Source: Variovorax boronicumulans
GTDB lineage: Bacteria > Pseudomonadota > Gammaproteobacteria > Burkholderiales > Burkholderiaceae_C
DNA: 64,000 nucleotides
Assembly: GCF_007677875.1 (NCBI RefSeq)
Contig: NZ_VEDO01000016.1
Span: 62,001-126,000 of the forward strand
Reading direction: 5' to 3'
Positions 54,987 to 63,511 of the stretch are shown here, piece after piece. The translations under genes and the position numbers were made by a program. The notes under the pieces were generated by a model. That model had not been told where the DNA came from and ran no database searches. It was given only the letters and a program-made list of their open reading frames with translations. Within the stretch, counting starts at the first letter, position 1. Every line of letters starts with the position of its first letter.

Positions 54987-56684
54987 TCAATGGGCGGTGG
55001 TGCGGTCTGCAGGTTTCGGGGGACGGAACTGCACGGAGAACTCGTTGCCCTGGACGCTGGCGCCATCGAGCTGCCGCGCGCTGCGCTGGTAGCCGATGCT
55101 GGCGCGGTGGCGTTCGCAGAGTTCGCGGCAAATGTACAGCCCGAGGCCGCTGGAGCGGCTCTCCGAGGAAAAGAAGGGCTCGAACAGGTGGCGCTCGACC
55201 GACTCCTCCAGCGGTGCGCCGTCGCTCCAAACCTGCAGGCTGGACTGCCGCTCGGCCGACAGCCGTGTCGTCACCTGGATCGCGGCCGGCCGCTCGCTGG
55301 CGTAGCGCAGCGCGTTGTCCAGCAGGTTGACCAGTACGCGGCGCAGGTGCTCGCTGTCGAAATCCACCGGCAAGCCCCCGGTGGCCAACTCCAGCTGCAC
55401 GCGGCGGCGTTGCGGCGCGCCCTGCACCCAGTCGGCACAGATGTCCTGAACGTTGGCGTCCAACATCAGGCTGGGCGGTGCGGTGCGGCCGGCCTCGGGG
55501 ACGCGGGCAACGTCCAGCACCTCGTCGACGATCTTGGACAGACGCTGCGCGTTGTGCTGGATCATCTGCGTGAGCTGGCGTTGGCCAGGGGCCTGCAACT
55601 CCTCGTCCAGCAGCGCGTTGGCCTGGGCAATGGCGGCCAGCGGGTTGCGGATCTCGTGCGCGACAGCGGCGGACATGCGTCCCATGGCCGCCATCTTCTC
55701 GGTGCGCGTGCGGGCTTCGGCCTCGCGCAGGTCGTGCAGGAACATCACGCACAGCCGCTCGTGGGCGCGGCCGGGTGCCTCGGTCATGCGCGTGCGCACG
55801 CGCAGGCGCCGGGCACCGCGGCTGGCGCTGCGCAGCGTCAGGTCGGCCGCCTGCGGCGCGGCCTGGTCGAACGTGGCGCGCGCCAGTTCGAGCAGCGGCG
55901 TCCAGCTGGGCTGCGCGTCCAGCGCCGGCGGCTGCGCGGCGTCCAGGCCCAGCAGCGCGCGCGCCGCGGGGTTGGCGCTGCGCATGCGGGTTTGTGCGTC
56001 CACCACCACGACGCCATCCGTCAGCGTCTCCATCACGAGCTGGTTCACCTGGGCTTGCAGCCGCGCGGCGTGCAGCCCCGCGAGCGCGAGCTGCTCCTCG
56101 CGCACGAGCCGGGCCGCCAGCTGGTTGGCCAGGAAGGCCAGCAGCAGATAGCCCAGGCCGGCCAGGCCGGCCTGCAGGTAGCGGCCCGTGCTCTCGGCCT
56201 GGCCGTGCGCGGATGTCCACCAGGTTTCCAGCAACAGCAGCAAGGTGATGGCCAGCGCCATGCCGATGGCCATGGGCCGCGTGCCCAGCACCGCCGTCAG
56301 CAGCACGGGAACGCCCAGCAGGGGCGTGTAGCTGATGGTGCCGGACTGGAACAGCTGCAGCAGCGCGATGACCAGCACGTCCATGCCCACCGTCAGCAGC
56401 CAGGTCGGTTCCAGCGCGTGGCGCGGCAGGCGGGGCCGCGCGAGCAGCCGCGTGGCCAGTGCGCTGGCCAGGTAGAGCGCGCACATGGCCAGCACCCAGA
56501 CCGGCACGGTGCCCGTCAACGCGTACTGCGTGGCCTGCAGCAGCAGCAGGGCCAGCGCGATCGTGGCGCGTGCGGTCATGAAACCGTACCAGGCGCGTGT
56601 CATCGCCAGGTCGCCCACGGGCGCCTGGACGGTGGCGCGCGGATCGAAATCGGACGGTGGCCAGGCGTCGTCGAGGGCGGTCAC
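54987..56684 (-). CDS. pilS: Sensor histidine kinase PilS
   Basis: 565 residues. The N-terminal half has about six membrane segments (residues 35-210) with little periplasmic sequence, as in PilS, which senses pilin in the membrane. A PAS-like domain (about 215-330, VVVVDAQTRMRSANPAARALL) follows. The kinase has the H-box AAVAHEIRNPLAAIAQ, then NLLDNALRYA (N box) and SSGLGLYICRELC (G box). It is co-transcribed with pilR. The upstream 73-residue gene ends 3 bases before its start. Confidence 0.92.
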   Translation of the reverse strand: MTALDDAWPPSDFDPRATVQAPVGDLAMTRAWYGFMTARATIALALLLLQATQYALTGTVPVWVLAMCALYLASALATRLLARPRLPRHALEPTWLLTVGMDVLVIALLQLFQSGTISYTPLLGVPVLLTAVLGTRPMAIGMALAITLLLLLETWWTSAHGQAESTGRYLQAGLAGLGYLLLAFLANQLAARLVREEQLALAGLHAARLQAQVNQLVMETLTDGVVVVDAQTRMRSANPAARALLGLDAAQPPALDAQPSWTPLLELARATFDQAAPQAADLTLRSASRGARRLRVRTRMTEAPGRAHERLCVMFLHDLREAEARTRTEKMAAMGRMSAAVAHEIRNPLAAIAQANALLDEELQAPGQRQLTQMIQHNAQRLSKIVDEVLDVARVPEAGRTAPPSLMLDANVQDICADWVQGAPQRRRVQLELATGGLPVDFDSEHLRRVLVNLLDNALRYASERPAAIQVTTRLSAERQSSLQVWSDGAPLEESVERHLFEPFFSSESRSSGLGLYICRELCERHRASIGYQRSARQLDGASVQGNEFSVQFRPPKPADRTTAH

Positions 56685-56687
56685 GCC

Positions 56688-56909
56688 TCAGCCTTCAATT
56701 TGGCGGCGGTGCTCTTTGCTGCAGTAGACGCCGCGTGGGCTGCGCTCGGCGTCAGCCAGCGGCAGGTGCAGGCCGCATGCGGCGCAGCGCGCCATCTCGG
56801 CAGGTTGGCCCGCCCGGCGGCGCGGTGCGGCCGGCGGCGGCGGTGGCCGGCGCGAGCGCCACAGCCAGATGCCGAAGGCCACCACCGCGAGGACGATCAG
56901 GAACTTCAT
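56688..56909 (-). CDS. PP0621-family small membrane-anchored zinc-ribbon-like protein
   Basis: 73 residues. An N-terminal membrane segment (MKFLIVLAVVAFGIWLW) is followed by a Pro/Arg-rich linker and a cysteine motif, MARCAACGLHLPLADA...GVYCSKEHR (CxxC ... C), likely a small metal-binding knuckle. This matches the PP0621 family usually found beside pilS. Function is unknown. ATG 56909 overlaps the ypjD stop by 4 bases, and pilS begins 3 bases after its stop. Confidence 0.85.
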   Translation of the reverse strand: MKFLIVLAVVAFGIWLWRSRRPPPPPAAPRRRAGQPAEMARCAACGLHLPLADAERSPRGVYCSKEHRRQIEG

Positions 56910-57718
56910 GCGGCTCCCCGGCCGATCAAGACTTCGAGCACGAAACGCGAGCCCACATAGGCCAGCAGCAGCAGCGCCGCACCCGCATAGAGCACGCGCA
57001 CGGCGGTGCGGCCGCGCCAGCCGAAGCGGGCACGGCCGAGCAGCAGCACGGCGAAGGAGAGCCAGGACAACAACGAAAACACCGTCTTGTGGTCCCAGCG
57101 CCAGGCGCCGGCTGCGGCGCCGTAGAGCGACTCGCCGAACAGCCAGCCGGCCGCCAGCGTGGCCGTCAGCAGCACGAAGCCGGCCTGCACGAAGCGGAAG
57201 GTCAGCCGCTCCAGCGTCAGGAGCGGCACGCCGCTGAACGAGGGGCCGGCGTCGCGCATGGCGCGCTCGCTGCGGCGCATCAGCCAGGCGTGCAGCACCG
57301 CGGCGGCGAACAGGCCGTAGCAGGCGATGCCCAGGGCCCAGTGCAGCGGCAGCCAGGGCGAGGCGTTCTCGTGCATGGGCGTGCCCGGAAACACCAGGGC
57401 CATCAGCACCGCCACGGCGCCAAAGCCGGCCAGCGCCCAGCGCGCGCGCAGCTGCGGGAACACATGGCTTTCCACGGCATAGACCGTGAGCACCAGCCAG
57501 GCCGTGACCGACAGCGCCGGCGCGAAACCGAAGCGCGGCGTGGCCGTGAACCACAGGCCCCAGCACAGCAGCAGCGCGTGCAGCACCCAGGCCGGCAGCA
57601 GGGCGTGGCGGCTGCGCTCGGGCTGCAGGCGCGAGGCGACCGCCGCGGGCACCGCATAGGCCGCAGCGGTGGCGGCCGACAGCAACACGGTGGCCATGGA
57701 GGCGCTCGCTAAAATCAT
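56906..57718 (-). CDS. ypjD: YpjD/CcsA-like inner-membrane cytochrome c assembly family protein
   Basis: 270 residues with about eight membrane segments. The CcsA-type core shows HWALGIACYGLFAAAVLHAW and YGAAAGAWRWDHKTVFSLLSW, the WD-containing loop of heme-handling proteins. The family is linked to heme handling or metal tolerance, but the exact task of YpjD is uncertain. ATG 57718 has a -10-like TAAACT six bases upstream and no Shine-Dalgarno. It is divergent from ffh, a conserved pairing in proteobacteria. Confidence 0.85.
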   Translation of the reverse strand: MILASASMATVLLSAATAAAYAVPAAVASRLQPERSRHALLPAWVLHALLLCWGLWFTATPRFGFAPALSVTAWLVLTVYAVESHVFPQLRARWALAGFGAVAVLMALVFPGTPMHENASPWLPLHWALGIACYGLFAAAVLHAWLMRRSERAMRDAGPSFSGVPLLTLERLTFRFVQAGFVLLTATLAAGWLFGESLYGAAAGAWRWDHKTVFSLLSWLSFAVLLLGRARFGWRGRTAVRVLYAGAALLLLAYVGSRFVLEVLIGRGAA

Positions 57719-57730
57719 GCGCTCAGTTTA
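57710..57730. promoter_or_regulatory. Divergent -10 elements between ypjD and ffh
   Basis: Plus strand: TAAAAT (57710-57715) would start the ffh message near 57722, giving a leader of about 85 bases. Minus strand: TAAACT (57730-57725), then GAGCGC and the ypjD ATG. The ffh leader contains GCTCCT-TGCGC-AGGAGC (57778-57794), a small hairpin just before its Shine-Dalgarno AAAGGA. Confidence 0.4.
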
Positions 57731-57805
57731 CCGGCACGCCTTCTGGGCGCCGGCCGCTTCCCCTGTCTCGCAACCGCGCTCCTTGCGCAGGAGCAAAGGA
57801 CCTCC

Positions 57806-59197
57806 ATGGCGTCCGCCCTCACCGAAAAACTCTCGCGTCTGGTCAAGGAGATCCGTGGCCAGGCCCGCATCACCGAAGCCAACGTCACCGACATGCTGCG
57901 CGAGGTGCGCATGGCGCTGCTGGAGGCCGACGTGGCCCTGCCCGTGGTGCGCGACTTCATCGCGCGCGTCAAGGAAAAGGCGCTGGGCCAGGAGGTGCTG
58001 GGCTCGCTGTCGCCGGGCCAGGCCCTGGTCGGCATCGTCAACCGCGAACTGGCCGCCACCATGGGCCAGGGCCTGCCGGGCGCCGAACTCAACCTGGCGG
58101 CCCAGCCGCCCGCCGTGGTGCTGATGGCCGGGCTGCAGGGCACCGGCAAGACCACCACCACAGCCAAGCTGGCCAAGCTGCTGACCGAGCGGCGCAAGAA
58201 GAAGGTGCTGACGGTTTCGGCCGACGTCTACCGGCCGGCTGCCATCGAGCAGCTCAAGACAGTCACCAAGCAGGCCGGTGCCGAGTGGTTCCCGAGCACG
58301 GGCGAGCAAAAGCCCGTGGACATCGCGCGCGCCGCGCTGGACCACGCGCGCCGCCACTACTTCGACGTGCTGCTGGTCGACACCGCCGGCCGCCTGGCCG
58401 TGGACGAGGCGCTGATGCAGGAGATCCGCGAATTGCACGCGGTGCTGAACCCGGTGGAGACGCTGTTCGTCGTCGACGCCATGCAGGGCCAGGATGCGAT
58501 GAACGTGGCCAAGGCCTTCGGCGAGGCGCTGCCGCTCACCGGCATCGTGCTGACCAAGACCGACGGCGACTCGCGCGGCGGCGCCGCGCTGTCGGCCCGC
58601 CATGTCACGGGCGTGCCGATCAAGTTCGCCGGCACCAGCGAGAAGATCGACGGCCTGGAGGTGTTCGACGCCGAGCGCCATGCCGGCCGCGTGCTGGGCA
58701 TGGGCGACATCGTGGCCCTGGTCGAGCAGGTCACGGCCAACGTGGACATGGCGGCGGCGCAGAAGCTGGCGGCCAAGGTCAAGGGCGGCGAGGGCTTCGA
58801 CCTCAACGACTTCCTGGCCCAGATCCAGCAGATGAACCAGATGGGCGGCCTGTCCAGCCTGATGGACAAGCTGCCCACGCAGATGGCGGCCAAGGCCGGC
58901 CAGGTCGACATGGACCGCGCCGAGAAGGAGATCCGCCGCAAGCAGGGCATCATCCACAGCATGACCGCGCTGGAGCGCAAGAAACCCGACCTGATCAAGG
59001 CCACGCGCAAGCGCCGCATCGCCGCCGGGGCCGGCGTTCAAGTGCAGGAAGTCAACCGCCTGCTCAACGAGTTCGGCCAGATGCAGGAGATGATGAAGAA
59101 GATGAAGGGCGGCGGCCTCATGAAGATGATGAAGCGCATGGGCGGCATGAAGGGCCTCATGGGCGGCGGAGGCGGCATGCCCAAGCTGCCGTTCTGA
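57806..59197 (+). CDS. ffh: Signal recognition particle protein Ffh
   Basis: 463 residues. Ffh binds signal sequences and 4.5S RNA and delivers ribosomes to FtsY at the membrane. The N domain is followed by the G domain: GLQGTGKTTTTAKLAKLL (P-loop), DVYRPAAIEQL, DTAGRLAVDEAL, TKTDGDSRGGAAL. The methionine-rich M domain (from about residue 295) ends MKKMKGGGLMKMMKRMGG and a Gly-rich tail. ATG 57806 is preceded by AAAGGA. The 4.5S RNA gene is not seen in this window. Confidence 0.97.
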   Translation: MASALTEKLSRLVKEIRGQARITEANVTDMLREVRMALLEADVALPVVRDFIARVKEKALGQEVLGSLSPGQALVGIVNRELAATMGQGLPGAELNLAAQPPAVVLMAGLQGTGKTTTTAKLAKLLTERRKKKVLTVSADVYRPAAIEQLKTVTKQAGAEWFPSTGEQKPVDIARAALDHARRHYFDVLLVDTAGRLAVDEALMQEIRELHAVLNPVETLFVVDAMQGQDAMNVAKAFGEALPLTGIVLTKTDGDSRGGAALSARHVTGVPIKFAGTSEKIDGLEVFDAERHAGRVLGMGDIVALVEQVTANVDMAAAQKLAAKVKGGEGFDLNDFLAQIQQMNQMGGLSSLMDKLPTQMAAKAGQVDMDRAEKEIRRKQGIIHSMTALERKKPDLIKATRKRRIAAGAGVQVQEVNRLLNEFGQMQEMMKKMKGGGLMKMMKRMGGMKGLMGGGGGMPKLPF

Positions 59198-59214
59198 ACG
59201 GCCCCAGCCCGACA

Positions 59215-59247
59215 AGCCCGCGACGCGCCAGCGCCGCGGGCTTTTTT
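59215..59247 (+). terminator. ffh intrinsic terminator
   Basis: AGCCCGCG (59215-59222), 12-base loop that can pair inside, CGCGGGCT (59235-59242), then T-run to 59247. It lies 17 bases after the stop and separates ffh from the convergent PEP-CTERM gene. Confidence 0.85.
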
Positions 59248-59256
59248 CATGTGCGC

Positions 59257-60045
59257 TTAAACCTTGCGGCGCGCGCGCCAGCCCAGTGCTGCAAGGCCGG
59301 CCAGCATCAGCGCCATGCCCGAGGGCTCGGGCACTTCATTGGCGAAGTTGTAGTTGGCGAGCGTGGCCAGCTGTTCGGCGCTGAGGCCTTCCAGGCGCGG
59401 TGCGTCCAGCAGGGCCAGACCGGTGGACTGGGCCAGCGCCACGTCTTCCTCGCTCGGGCCGTTCTCGTCGCTGGACAGGAAGGCGAAGTTCAGCAGGCTC
59501 AGGACTTCGCCGGGTGCGACGCTGACCGAGAAGCTCACGTTGTAGCGGTCCGGGCTGATCGACGCGATGCCCAGGCCGTTGTTGCCCGAGACCAGCGCCA
59601 GCACGGGGTCGCTGCCGCAGTGGCCGGTCCAGTCGTCCTCGCAGCTGACGATCAAGCCGTTCTGGTTGGTGTGGACCAGTTCGTCGCCGTCCGAACCCAG
59701 GTTGCCGAAGAAGTTCAGCGTGGTCGTGATGACCTGGCTGGAGGTGTTGGCGAAGCTGTCGAAGAAGCGGAACACGTTGCCGCTCAGCAGCTCGACCTGG
59801 CGCGTCTGCGTGAGGCCGGTGGTGCCGCTGTTGTAGAAGCCGAAGGCATCGAAGGCGCCGTTGCCGCCGTCGACGACCCAGCCCAGGGCGGCGTTGCTCG
59901 GCGAGGTGGTGCCACCTGGGCCGGTGTAGCTGCTGCCGTAGCCGCTGCCGTTGAAGATGCCGGGGGTGGCCTGCAGGGGCGCGGCGTGCGCGGCGGTGCC
60001 GAGCAGCAACGCAGCGGCTGCGGCCATGACGATGCGAGAGAACAT
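59257..60045 (-). CDS. PEP-CTERM-sorted exported protein
   Basis: 262 residues. A Sec signal peptide (MFSRIVMAAAAALLLGTAAHA) precedes a Gly/Ser/Asn-rich beta-type body. The C-terminus is a PEP-CTERM sorting signal: VPEPSGMALMLAGLAALGW followed by the basic RARRKV. Such proteins are cut and anchored or released by an exosortase, usually together with exopolysaccharide; the exosortase is not in this window. ATG 60045 has GGAG 9 bases upstream. It is next to the Tat-exported phosphoesterase, same strand, 77-base gap. Confidence 0.88.
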   Translation of the reverse strand: MFSRIVMAAAAALLLGTAAHAAPLQATPGIFNGSGYGSSYTGPGGTTSPSNAALGWVVDGGNGAFDAFGFYNSGTTGLTQTRQVELLSGNVFRFFDSFANTSSQVITTTLNFFGNLGSDGDELVHTNQNGLIVSCEDDWTGHCGSDPVLALVSGNNGLGIASISPDRYNVSFSVSVAPGEVLSLLNFAFLSSDENGPSEEDVALAQSTGLALLDAPRLEGLSAEQLATLANYNFANEVPEPSGMALMLAGLAALGWRARRKV

Positions 60046-60122
60046 GGTGAAAGACTCCGAAGAACGAATGTGGGCAGGGCAGCCGCCTGTGGGCGGCCCT
60101 GGCGGTTGAAGAGGGGCGCGTG

Positions 60123-62198
60123 TCAGCTGCGCCGGGCCGTCAGCCACTGCGTGGACGGCAGCGGGCGGCCGACCAGGCGGATCTCGCCGATCCAGCCGTA
60201 GTAGCCGTCCGTGAGCACGGTGTCCCACCAGCCGGCGCCGACGATCCAGGGGTTGTTGACGCTCTGCGAGCGCGTGCCCGTTTCCGCGTTGGCGATGTTG
60301 CGCAGCACCGGCGCGCCGTCCACGTACATCGTGGTCGTGCGCGTGGCCGGGTCGTTGACGAGGGCCACGTGGTACCAGGTGCTGCGGATCAGCTCGCCCG
60401 ACCAGGCCGTCTGCGGGTACTGCGCGTTGCTGGCGGGCACGATCTCCCACTGCACTTCGCGCAGGCTGGAGATGGCGAACAGCACGCTGGAGGCTTCCGG
60501 GTCGCCGCCGCGGAAACCGCCCGGCACGTTGCCGCGCCGGCCGACGCGGCCGAGCAGGTTGGCCCAGCGGTGCTTGTTCGAATCCCAGTCGGCCGGCAGC
60601 TTGATGAAGGCCTCGATGGTGTAGCCGTTCCAGAAGCTGCGGTTGTTGATCGACGCACCCACCTGGGTCAGGAAGGCGTTCAAGCGGTCCACGGTCTTGT
60701 CGCTGTTGAGGAAGCGCACGCTGCCCGGGGCCGACGACAGGTAGTGCTTGTCGGTGGACCAGACCACATCGCCCAGCTGCGCGGCGCCCGTGGGCGCGGC
60801 GCGGTACATGTGCTGGCCCACGTGCTGGCCGCTGGTGGTGATATTGGGCAGGGCCTCGCCCACGCGCACGACCTGGCCCTCGGCGATGCCGGCCGGTGCG
60901 CGCCAGTGGGCGTAGTTGTCCTCGCCCGCAATCAGCGGGAAGTCGTTGGCGTCCGCCGGCGGGCGCTGGACCGTGGGCGTGGGTTCCACGTAGCTGGCCA
61001 GGAACTCGCTGCGCACGCGCGGCAGGATGGGCGTGCCGGTGGTGGCCAGCAGCGGGCGCCAGCGCAAGAAGCCGGCGAAGCGCTTCTTGAAGTTGATCGG
61101 GATCGTGAAGCGCTGATTGGCGGCCGTCAGCTCGGCGAAGTCGAACTGCGTCAGCGTGCTGGCGGGCTTGCCGACGACCCAGGGCGAGAACGACATCACG
61201 TCGATCTTGTTGGCGCTGAAGTCCACCTCGTACAGACGCATCATGGCGTTGCCGCCCTGGTAGTCCATCTGGTAGTCCACCACCATCTGGTGCACCTCGT
61301 TGCCGAAGTTGTTGAACTTCTTGAGGTAGGCCGCGCCGTGGTGGTGGCCGTTCAGCGTCATGAAGATCTGGTCGTTGTCGCAGATCAGCTTGTCCCACAG
61401 CATCTTGCCGTAGTCGGTCTCGGCCGGCGTGAGGCCGTCGGCCGCGATGTTGAGCAGCTGGTGGTTGGACAGGATGACGGGCAGCGTCGGGTTGCGGCGC
61501 ATCACGTCGCGGGCCCAGGCGATGGCGGCGTCGGAGACGCGCCAGGACAGGGACAGCACCATGAACTGCACGCCATGCGCGCTGAACACGTGGCATTCGT
61601 TGAAGCCCGAGCTGTCGCGCTCGCGGAAGCTGCCCTGGCGGGCGGCGCGGTTCGTCGGAAACCACTGCAGGTAGGGCTCGGCCGCCAGGTTGCGCTGGGC
61701 GTCCGTGCCGAAGCTCTGGTCGCCGTGGTAGTCGTAGTCGGCCAGCACGTCGTGGTTGCCGGCCAGGATGGAGTAGGGAACGCTGGCGTTCTCCAGCTGC
61801 CTCATCGCCTCGTCCGCCACGCGCCACTGGTTGGGCTTGCCGACCTGGTCGACCACATCGCCCAGGTGGATCACGAACGGGATGTTGTACCTGCCTGCGT
61901 TGTTGGCGATCCAGCCGGTCTGCGCGGCATAGGGCGTGGAGCCGTAGCGGTTCTGGAACTGCTGGCCTTCGTCGGTCGTCGCGTAGCGCGAATAGAACTG
62001 CGTGTCGGGCAGCACGGCGATCGCGAAGCTCGTGGTGGCCGTGGTCGCGGCTTGCGCGGCGTGCACGAAGCCCCCGCCCACCGCCATGGCGGACAGGCCG
62101 GCCGCGCCGCGCAGCATGCTGCGGCGGTCGCTGGCGAAGGGGGCCGTTGGTGTTGTCGCGGCGTCCGGTTCGATGGCGTCGCGTGATTCTTGGGTCAT
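60123..62198 (-). CDS. Tat-exported metallophosphoesterase with C-terminal LamG-type domain
   Basis: 691 residues. SDRRSMLRGAAGLSAMAVGGG is a twin-arginine signal (RRSMLRG, about residues 28-34). The metallophosphoesterase core has AVLPDTQFY, VIHLGDVVDQ, ILAGNHDVL, and TLNGHHHGAAY, the standard DxH/GDxxD/GNHD/GHxH metal set with the first motif altered to LPDTQ. The C-terminal ~200 residues (SFWNGYTIEAFIKLP, TWYHVALVNDPATRTTTMYV) form a LamG/concanavalin-like sugar-binding domain. It probably hydrolyses a phosphoester outside the cytoplasm. ATG 62198 lacks a clear Shine-Dalgarno. Confidence 0.85.
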   Translation of the reverse strand: MTQESRDAIEPDAATTPTAPFASDRRSMLRGAAGLSAMAVGGGFVHAAQAATTATTSFAIAVLPDTQFYSRYATTDEGQQFQNRYGSTPYAAQTGWIANNAGRYNIPFVIHLGDVVDQVGKPNQWRVADEAMRQLENASVPYSILAGNHDVLADYDYHGDQSFGTDAQRNLAAEPYLQWFPTNRAARQGSFRERDSSGFNECHVFSAHGVQFMVLSLSWRVSDAAIAWARDVMRRNPTLPVILSNHQLLNIAADGLTPAETDYGKMLWDKLICDNDQIFMTLNGHHHGAAYLKKFNNFGNEVHQMVVDYQMDYQGGNAMMRLYEVDFSANKIDVMSFSPWVVGKPASTLTQFDFAELTAANQRFTIPINFKKRFAGFLRWRPLLATTGTPILPRVRSEFLASYVEPTPTVQRPPADANDFPLIAGEDNYAHWRAPAGIAEGQVVRVGEALPNITTSGQHVGQHMYRAAPTGAAQLGDVVWSTDKHYLSSAPGSVRFLNSDKTVDRLNAFLTQVGASINNRSFWNGYTIEAFIKLPADWDSNKHRWANLLGRVGRRGNVPGGFRGGDPEASSVLFAISSLREVQWEIVPASNAQYPQTAWSGELIRSTWYHVALVNDPATRTTTMYVDGAPVLRNIANAETGTRSQSVNNPWIVGAGWWDTVLTDGYYGWIGEIRLVGRPLPSTQWLTARRS

Positions 62199-62345
62199 TG
62201 CACTGGAGCGGTTGTGGGCGCTTGCCCGGAGCCGCGCAGTGTCGACAGTGCGCACGACAAGGCCATGACAAACCAAGACGCTGCCATGACATGCGCGCCG
62301 CGGTCGGAGCGGCTTTCGGCACAAGTGCGGACGCCGCTGCAGCGG

Positions 62346-62535
62346 CTCGGCAGCAAAGGGCGATCCAACTGGTCCAGAACAGGCTGGAGAAGAAGCGCTC
62401 GGCTCCCGCGAAGCCTGCCGCCTCGAGCAGCTGCAATGGGGCCGCTTCCGTGGCCGGCGGGTCGGCGCCCTGCAGGATCTTTGCCAGCCTGGCCTGCACC
62501 TCGTTCGGCCCGGCGCACACGCGCGCGGCGCGCAC
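62346..62535 (-). pseudogene. Remnant of a SAM-dependent methyltransferase C-terminus
   Basis: On the minus strand about 60 codons read RLAKILQGADPPATEAAP and then LQLLEAAGFAGAERFFSSLF, ending WTSWIALCCR. The pattern LL-x-x-AGF...FF-x-x-L-x-x-x-W-x-A is typical of the last helix and strand of class I methyltransferases. Nothing before it encodes a SAM-binding domain, and after it the frame runs on into unrelated sequence, so it looks like a truncated relic. It lies in the 391-base gap 62199-62589, which otherwise shows no gene. Confidence 0.4.
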
Positions 62536-62589
62536 GGCCGCATCTGGGTTGCAGACCCCCGCGCTCGTGCCCGGCGCAGGCGGTGGCGC

Positions 62590-63504
62590 CTACAGCGCGG
62601 CGGCTTCCTGCTCCAGCTGCGCCAGCCGGCGCGCGAGCCGGCCCGCGAAGTTCTGCGTGAGCTGCGGCAGTGCGCGCTGCGCCGGCACCACGATGCCGAC
62701 CTGCAGCGCGTTCAGCGCCGGCAGCGCGAAGGGCCGCCAGACCAGCTCGCCGCGGCGCAGCTCGTCCAGCAGCGCGATCTTGGAGAAGGTCGTGATGCCC
62801 TTGCCGGCCATGACCAGGCGCTTGACCAGCGGCGTGGAGTTGCAGGTGGCGACCGGCTCCATGGCCTCCCAGAAGGCCGTGTACTCGGCCGACAGCGTGG
62901 GGCCGAACACCGGCTGCGCGCCCGAGCGGATGAACGGGTGGCGCGCGCAGTCGCGCAGCGCCACGCGCTCGTGTGTGGCGAGCGGGTGGCCCGGTGGCAT
63001 CACCACGCCCAGTGGCAGGTGCGCCAGACTCACGGCCACCGCGCCGACCGGTAGCCGCGTGACGAAGCTCAGCCCCAAGTCCACCTGGCCCGACGCCACG
63101 CGCTGCGGCACCTCCATGGGCTGGGTCGAGACGATGGTGTAGGTGGCGGCGGGGAACAGCTGCGAGAACTCCTCCAGCGCGGCAGGCAGCAGGTCCTCGA
63201 AGCACGAATCCATGGCCGCCAGCTTCACATGGCCGCTGCGCTCGCCGCGCAGCGCGTCGAGTTCGGTGCGCAGCACCTGGTAGCCGTGCAGCGTCTCCTG
63301 CGCATGGCGCAGCAGTCGCTCGCCGGCCGGGTTCAGCCGCATGCCGCCGGGCAGGCGGTCGAACAGCTCCGTGCCCAGCTCTTCCTCCAGGTTCAGGATC
63401 TGGCGGTTGACGGCGCTGGCCGCCACATGCAGCCGCTCCGATGCCTTGCGCACCGAACCGCTGCGGGCCACCTCGATGAAGTACTTGAGGACGCTGGCGT
63501 GCAT
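62590..63504 (-). CDS. LysR-family transcriptional regulator
   Basis: 304 residues. The N-terminal winged helix-turn-helix reads YFIEVARSGSVRKASERLHV and SAVNRQILNLEEELGTELFD, followed by the linker helix and a periplasmic-binding-like effector domain (about residues 90-295, with VASGQVDLGLSFVTRLPVG). It starts 7 bases after the stop of the purine nucleoside permease and so is probably co-transcribed with it; it may respond to a purine or related metabolite. No divergent target gene is adjacent. Confidence 0.92.
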   Translation of the reverse strand: MHASVLKYFIEVARSGSVRKASERLHVAASAVNRQILNLEEELGTELFDRLPGGMRLNPAGERLLRHAQETLHGYQVLRTELDALRGERSGHVKLAAMDSCFEDLLPAALEEFSQLFPAATYTIVSTQPMEVPQRVASGQVDLGLSFVTRLPVGAVAVSLAHLPLGVVMPPGHPLATHERVALRDCARHPFIRSGAQPVFGPTLSAEYTAFWEAMEPVATCNSTPLVKRLVMAGKGITTFSKIALLDELRRGELVWRPFALPALNALQVGIVVPAQRALPQLTQNFAGRLARRLAQLEQEAAAL

Positions 63505-63511
63505 GCAGGGT

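Noticed and set aside
53385-56960. A 1191-codon open frame on the plus strand across ampD-pilR-pilS
   Set aside because: It is antisense to three well-supported genes, has the His/Gln/Gly/Arg-rich composition of a GC-rich shadow frame, and shows no domain.
59257-62535. A 1092-codon minus-strand frame covering the phosphoesterase gene
   Set aside because: Only its last part (from 60045) is a real protein, the PEP-CTERM gene. The rest is out of frame with the phosphoesterase and has shadow composition, apart from the short methyltransferase-like start.
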